The position numbers and the translations under genes were made by a program. Under the pieces are notes generated by a model. It saw nothing but the letters and a program-made list of their open reading frames with translations. It was not told where the DNA came from and did no database searches. This document shows positions 4,632-8,799 of a stretch of 8,799 nt of DNA, one piece after another. The stretch is from the NCBI GenBank assembly GCA_017548175.1, contig JAFYMZ010000140.1:1-8799 (forward strand), in the 5' to 3' direction. This DNA is from Clostridia bacterium. Lineage in GTDB: Bacteria > Bacillota_A > Clostridia > Oscillospirales > Butyricicoccaceae. Each line of letters opens with the position of its first letter. Within the stretch, counting starts at the first letter, position 1.

Positions 4632-7600
4632 TTGTTTTTAAAATCCATTGAAATTCAGGGATTCAAATCCTTTCCTGATAAGACGCTGCTGCATTTCGGC
4701 CGAGGCATTACTGCCATCGTCGGCCCCAACGGCAGCGGTAAAAGTAATATCGTTGACGCCATCCGTTGGGTACTGGGCGAACAGTCTACCAAGACCCTGC
4801 GCGGCGGCAAGATGGAAGACGTCATCTTCGGCGGTACCAACCGCAGAAGCCCCTTGGGCTTTTGTGAGGTCACGCTGACGCTGGACAATGCCGACGGCAG
4901 CATTCCGCTGGATTATGCCGAGATCAGCGTCACCCGCCGTTACTATCGCAGCGGTGAGAGTGAGTTTTACCTCAACCGCAAGGCGGTGCGCCTGAAGGAC
5001 ATCCACGAGCTGTTTATGGACACCGGTCTGGGCCGCGACGGTTATTCCGTCATCGGTCAGGGCCGTATCGACGAGATCCTGTCGGTCAAGAGCGCCGATC
5101 GCCGTGAGATCTTCGAAGAGGCTGCCGGCATCACCAAGTTCCGCTACCGCAAGGAAGAGAGCGAGCGCAAGCTGAAGGCTTGCGAGGAGAACCTGGTGCG
5201 CATTCGCGACATCATCACCGAGTTGGAGGGTCAGGTGGCGCCGCTGAAGAATCAGGCGGAGAAGGCCAAGAACTGGCTGATCTACCGTGACGAGCTGCGC
5301 GGTCTGGAAGTCACCGTTTGGCTGGACAGTCTGGAGAAGCTGAAGGATAGTCTGCAGAAGGCACAGGTGGACTATGCCAACGCCGAGCGTATGCTGTCTG
5401 CCCGCAAGGGTGAGCTGGAGGCCATGGAGGAGCAGTCTCAGGCCATTACCGACCGGATGCACGAGAAGGATGTGCAGGCCGAGGCACTGCGTGAAGAGCA
5501 GCGGCAGGCCGAGCGTCTGGAAAGCGAACTGCGCAGCCAGATCGCCGTCAACCGCACCCACGTGCAGAACAACGAGGACAACATCGCGGCCAAGACGCGC
5601 GAACTGGAGCAGCAGGATGCCCAGGGCGAGAGCCTGGAGAGCCAGCGCAAGAGCAAGCTGGATCGGGCAGAGGAACTGCTGCAGAAGGATGCGCAGCTGC
5701 AGGAAGAACTGGACGCCCTGTTCCGTCAGGTGCAGCAGGCAGCCGAGACCAGCCGTGACCTGCAGACCCGTCTGGATGCGCTGGACGCGCAGATCAGCCT
5801 GAAGCGACAGGCCATGCAGGAGGCACAGGCAGCAGCCGGTGCGCTGGAAAGCGGTATGGAAGAGATCGCGGCCCGCGGCGCACACATCGAAGAAGACCTT
5901 GCCCAGCAGGAAGAAAAGCTGGAGCAGGAGAAGCAGAAGGCCCGTGCCCTGCGGAAAGAAATTGAAGAAAACGAGGACAAAGAGTCCTCGGCCGAAAATA
6001 TGCTGCGCGGCTTTGCGCTGCGTGAAAAGGCCCGTGCCGAAAAGGTGCAGAGCCTCAGCGAGACCTTGCAGCAGGGTCAGCGCCAGCTGGATCTGAAGAC
6101 CCAGCGGTTGGATATGCTGCGCGCCATGGAGCGGGAGTATGAAGGCTTCAGTCAGTCGGTGCGCCGTGTGATGCAGGCCAGCCAGCGCGGCGAGCTGCAG
6201 GGCGTGCACGGCCCCCTCAGCAGCCTGATCCGGGTCGGTGACCGGGAATCCGTGGCGGTGGAGATCGCACTGGGCGCAGCCATGCAGAACATTGTGGTGG
6301 ATACCGAGCAGGACGCCAAGGCGGCCATCGGATACTTAAAGCGTCACGATTACGGCCGTGCCACCTTCCTGCCCCTGACGGCAGTCAAGGGCCGCGGCGG
6401 CAATCGCCGGGATCTGGACGGTCAGCCGGGCTTCGTGGGCTGGGCCGACGATCTGGTGACCTATGACGGCAAGTACGAGCGGATCATTTCCAGCCTGCTG
6501 GCCGGTACTGCGGTGGCAGAGCATATCGATGCGGCCATTGCCATTGCCAAGAAGAACGGTTACAGTTTCCGCATCGTCACGCTGGACGGACAACTGATCA
6601 ATCCCTCCGGTGCCATGACCGGCGGTAGTTTGAATAAAAATACCGGCGTGCTGTCCCGTGCCAACGAGATCAGCCGCTTGGAAGAAGAGACCAAGACCCT
6701 GCAGGCACGCTGCGAGCAGGCCGAAAAGACCTTGCGCGCTGCCAAGCAGGAACTGGAGAGCAGCCTGTACGAATCGAATGTGGCCAAGGAAGAACTGCGT
6801 GCGGCACAGGATGCCCTGCTGCGGCTGCGTGCCGAGCAGAGCCAGCATAAGGCGCTGATGGATGCCATCCGCGGCCATATCGAGGATCTGGAGACCGAGC
6901 AGGAGACCCAGGGCAGCCGTATCGCAGCAGCCAAGCAGGCTGCCGGCGAGAAGCGTCGGGAGGCACAGGGCTACGGCGAAGAGGCGGCCAAGCTGGAAGC
7001 ACAGGCAGCCGAACTGGCCGGCGGCCGCAGAGAAGAAGAGGATCGCACCGGCAAGCTGACCGGCCAGATCACCACGCTGCGTGAGGCGCAGGTGGCGGCC
7101 AAGGCCGAGCGGGAATCCGCGCTGATCTCTGCCCGTGAACTGGAGGTACTGATGGCTTCCATGCAGGGCGAGATGGAGAGCAAGGAGCAGGTCATTGATG
7201 CCATCCGGCAGCGGAATGCCGAACTGCGCGAACTGATCCGGCAGCAGGAAGCACTGGCACAGGATCACGCCAAGACGGCGGAAGAGAAGAAGGCCCGTCT
7301 GCAGAACATTCAGAACGAGCGCCTGCAGCTGGAAGGCCGTCGGGCAAGCCTGTCCCGTGAGATCCAGAGCAAGAACAACGAACTGATCAATCTGGAGCGC
7401 GAGCGCGGCCGTCTGGAGAATAAAAAGACCCAGGCCGAGATGGAAGAGGACAGCATCCTGCAGAAATTGTGGGACAATTACGAGCTGACCCGCGTCACCG
7501 GCAAGGATGTGCGCGTGGAGATCGAAAGCACGGCGGCGGCCAACCGCCGCATCGGCGAACTGCGCGGTGCCATGAAGAAACTGGGCAGCGTCAATCTGGA

Positions 7601-8207
7601 TGCCATCGAGGAGTACGAGAAGGTCAGCCAGCGCTTTGAGTTCCTGAGCGCACAGCGCGATGATCTGGAAAAGGCCAAGGCAGACCTGCTGAACGTCATC
7701 GGCGACCTGACCAAGAATATGAAGGAGATCTTCGGCACGCAGTTTGCCAAGATCAACGAGGCCTTTGGCCGTACCTTTGTAGAGATCTTTGGCGGCGGCA
7801 GCGCGGCGCTGCGGCTGGAGGACGAAAGCGACATCCTCAACTGCGGCATCGAGATCCGCGTGGAACTGCCCGGCAAGAGTATGCGCGCCATTTCGCTGCT
7901 GTCCGGCGGTGAGAAGGCCTTTGTGGCCATCGCCCTGTACTTCGCCATCCTGAAGGTGCGTCCCACGCCCTTCTGCGTACTGGACGAGATCGAGGCAGCG
8001 CTGGATGACGTAAACGTGCAGCGATATGCGGCTTATATGCGCACCCTGTGCGAGCAGACTCAGTTTATCGTCATCACCCACCGTCGCGGCACCATGGAAG
8101 GCTCGGATATCCTGTACGGCGTGACCATGCAGGAGCAGGGCGTGACCAAGCTGCTGGCGCTGAACATCAACGAGGTTGAGGAGCACATCAAGGAAAAACT
8201 TTCCTGA
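4632..8207 (+). CDS. smc: SMC, chromosome condensation and segregation ATPase
   Basis: SMC is the ATPase core of the SMC-ScpA-ScpB complex, which loads near the origin and juxtaposes the chromosome arms for segregation. The 1191 residues are typical. The N-terminal head starts FLKSIEIQGFKSF and carries Walker A GPNGSGKS at 31-38, the family arginine Arg57 in TLRGGKMED, and the Q-loop Gln143 in VIGQGRIDEIL. Long Glu/Gln/Lys/Ala-rich coiled coils span about 165-505 and 690-1010. They flank the hinge (about 524-680), which begins GVHGPLSSLI and ends with GAMTGGSLN. The C-terminal head has the ABC signature LLSGGEKAF at 1089-1097 and Walker B FCVLDEIEAALDD from 1114, with catalytic Glu1119. Translation starts at TTG: the N-terminal sequence aligns with the family from this codon, and the next ATG falls near residue 61. 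It has its own promoter and is co-transcribed with ftsY, which follows after 29 bases. The identification is certain at family level. Confidence 0.98.
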   Translation: MFLKSIEIQGFKSFPDKTLLHFGRGITAIVGPNGSGKSNIVDAIRWVLGEQSTKTLRGGKMEDVIFGGTNRRSPLGFCEVTLTLDNADGSIPLDYAEISVTRRYYRSGESEFYLNRKAVRLKDIHELFMDTGLGRDGYSVIGQGRIDEILSVKSADRREIFEEAAGITKFRYRKEESERKLKACEENLVRIRDIITELEGQVAPLKNQAEKAKNWLIYRDELRGLEVTVWLDSLEKLKDSLQKAQVDYANAERMLSARKGELEAMEEQSQAITDRMHEKDVQAEALREEQRQAERLESELRSQIAVNRTHVQNNEDNIAAKTRELEQQDAQGESLESQRKSKLDRAEELLQKDAQLQEELDALFRQVQQAAETSRDLQTRLDALDAQISLKRQAMQEAQAAAGALESGMEEIAARGAHIEEDLAQQEEKLEQEKQKARALRKEIEENEDKESSAENMLRGFALREKARAEKVQSLSETLQQGQRQLDLKTQRLDMLRAMEREYEGFSQSVRRVMQASQRGELQGVHGPLSSLIRVGDRESVAVEIALGAAMQNIVVDTEQDAKAAIGYLKRHDYGRATFLPLTAVKGRGGNRRDLDGQPGFVGWADDLVTYDGKYERIISSLLAGTAVAEHIDAAIAIAKKNGYSFRIVTLDGQLINPSGAMTGGSLNKNTGVLSRANEISRLEEETKTLQARCEQAEKTLRAAKQELESSLYESNVAKEELRAAQDALLRLRAEQSQHKALMDAIRGHIEDLETEQETQGSRIAAAKQAAGEKRREAQGYGEEAAKLEAQAAELAGGRREEEDRTGKLTGQITTLREAQVAAKAERESALISARELEVLMASMQGEMESKEQVIDAIRQRNAELRELIRQQEALAQDHAKTAEEKKARLQNIQNERLQLEGRRASLSREIQSKNNELINLERERGRLENKKTQAEMEEDSILQKLWDNYELTRVTGKDVRVEIESTAAANRRIGELRGAMKKLGSVNLDAIEEYEKVSQRFEFLSAQRDDLEKAKADLLNVIGDLTKNMKEIFGTQFAKINEAFGRTFVEIFGGGSAALRLEDESDILNCGIEIRVELPGKSMRAISLLSGGEKAFVAIALYFAILKVRPTPFCVLDEIEAALDDVNVQRYAAYMRTLCEQTQFIVITHRRGTMEGSDILYGVTMQEQGVTKLLALNINEVEEHIKEKLS

Positions 8208-8225
8208 TGGGCGATACCATAGAAC

Positions 8226-8231
8226 AGGAGG
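8226..8231 (+). promoter_or_regulatory. Ribosome binding site of ftsY
   Basis: AGGAGG lies 5 bases before the ATG at 8237. It favours that start over the in-frame ATG at 8207, which overlaps the smc stop by one base and has only a distant AAGGA (8190-8194). Confidence 0.8.
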
Positions 8232-8236
8232 CTGTT

Positions 8237-8799
8237 ATGGGATTTTTTGACAGAATCAAGGAAGGTCTGCGTAAGACCAAAGAGAGCACCGGTCAGAACC
8301 TGAACGCCGTGTTTGCCACCTTCCGCAGTGTGGACGAAGACCTGCTGGAGGAACTGGAAGACGCGCTGGTACTGTGCGACATCGGTGCATATACCGCTGC
8401 GGAGGCAGTGGAAGAACTGCGCAAGCAGGCAAAGCTGCAGAAGCTGCAGAGCAGAGAGGAAGTGGTGGAATGCCTCAGCGGCATTCTGGCCCACAAGATG
8501 ACCCCCAACAACGGTCTGCAGCTGCATGGCAAGCCTGCGGTCATTCTGGTGGTGGGCGTCAACGGCGTCGGAAAGACCACCACCATCGGCAAGCTGGGAC
8601 AGAAACTCACCGCAGAGGGCAAGAAGGTGCTGTTTGCGGCCGGTGATACCTTCCGTGCCGCAGCTGCCGATCAGCTGGGCATTTGGGCCGGTCGCTGCGG
8701 TGCAGACATCGTGCGGCACAGCGAGGGCGCAGACCCCGCTGCCGTGGTGTTTGACGCCATTTCCGCAGCCAAGGCAAGAAATGTGGACGTGGTCATCTG
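8237..8799 (+). CDS. ftsY: FtsY, signal recognition particle receptor GTPase, 3' end beyond the window
   Basis: FtsY is the membrane-associated receptor for the signal recognition particle; paired GTP hydrolysis with Ffh hands ribosome-nascent chain complexes to the Sec translocon. The window holds the first 187 codons of a protein usually about 300-330 residues long in Firmicutes. It starts with the amphipathic lipid-binding helix MGFFDRIKEGLRKTKE and has no long acidic A domain. The N-domain four-helix bundle follows, with EDLLEELEDALVLCDIG at 34-50. The G domain has the P-loop (G1) GVNGVGKTTT at 107-116 and the DTFRAAAADQL motif at 137-147. The frame is open to the last base, ending at VDVVI, where the G3 motif (DTAGR) should come next. 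It lies 29 bases after smc with a good AGGAGG, consistent with the smc-ftsY operon seen across Firmicutes. A start at 8207 would add MGDTIEQEAV and is less likely. Confidence 0.95.
   Translation, partial: MGFFDRIKEGLRKTKESTGQNLNAVFATFRSVDEDLLEELEDALVLCDIGAYTAAEAVEELRKQAKLQKLQSREEVVECLSGILAHKMTPNNGLQLHGKPAVILVVGVNGVGKTTTIGKLGQKLTAEGKKVLFAAGDTFRAAAADQLGIWAGRCGADIVRHSEGADPAAVVFDAISAAKARNVDVVI

Noticed and set aside
4638..6209. Open frame of 523 codons on the - strand, opposite the N-terminal half of smc
   Set aside because: It is another antisense shadow in the same relative frame, with a biased Leu/Gln/His composition and no recognisable domain.
6336..8186. Long open frame of 616 codons on the - strand, opposite smc
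   Set aside because: It is the antisense shadow of smc, kept open by GC-rich third positions. Its translation is Leu/Gln/His/Ala-rich low-complexity sequence with no family motif, while the + strand frame is unmistakably SMC.
4631..8207. Repeats in the smc coiled coils, considered as a tandem repeat array
   Set aside because: The recurring Glu/Gln/Ala/Lys codons reflect heptad coiled-coil composition; I see no repeated DNA unit.

Overview
This is an ordinary stretch of core bacterial chromosome. It holds seven protein genes, all on the + strand, packed with short gaps; no gene-free stretch exceeds about 160 bases. The coding sequence is fairly GC-rich with strong G/C third-position bias, the gaps are AT-rich, several starts carry clear AGGAGG-type ribosome binding sites, and the gene set matches the Firmicutes plsX-acpP-rnc-smc-ftsY neighbourhood. 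Together with the protein sequences this suggests a GC-rich gut clostridium of the Oscillospirales/Ruminococcaceae type (Faecalibacterium, Gemmiger or Subdoligranulum-like). That assignment is an inference from memory, not a search result.

Layout: (1) 2-1114, the 3' part of trmFO, the folate-dependent tRNA U54 methyltransferase, overlapping by 4 bases with (2) plsX, phosphate acyltransferase, 1111-2136. (3) An 80-90 base gap with a near-consensus promoter drives acpP, acyl carrier protein, 2227-2457, followed by a 13-bp hairpin terminator. (4) rnc, ribonuclease III, 2547-3224, followed by a second perfect terminator whose U-tract runs directly into the ribosome binding site of (5) a single-chain iron-sulfur L-serine dehydratase, 3273-4472. 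(6) After a third terminator and a good promoter comes smc, the chromosome condensation ATPase, 4632-8207, with a TTG start. (7) ftsY, the signal recognition particle receptor, starts at 8237 and leaves the window just before its G3 GTPase motif.

Functionally, PlsX and ACP belong to fatty acid and phospholipid synthesis (PlsX takes acyl chains from acyl-ACP). TrmFO and RNase III are RNA modification and processing enzymes, while SMC and FtsY handle chromosome organisation and membrane protein targeting. Serine dehydratase is the metabolic outsider. It sits between rnc and smc, which are usually neighbours in Firmicutes, and fabD/fabG are absent from between plsX and acpP.

I found no new biological system here: no mobile element, CRISPR array, RNA gene or unexplained long ORF. 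The points worth a second look are regulatory (hairpins in front of rnc and the serine dehydratase gene with no evident promoter after them, and an acpP promoter with phased A-tracts) and one enzyme detail (the serine dehydratase lacks the C-terminal cysteine of the E. coli-type enzyme but has extra cysteines near its cluster site).
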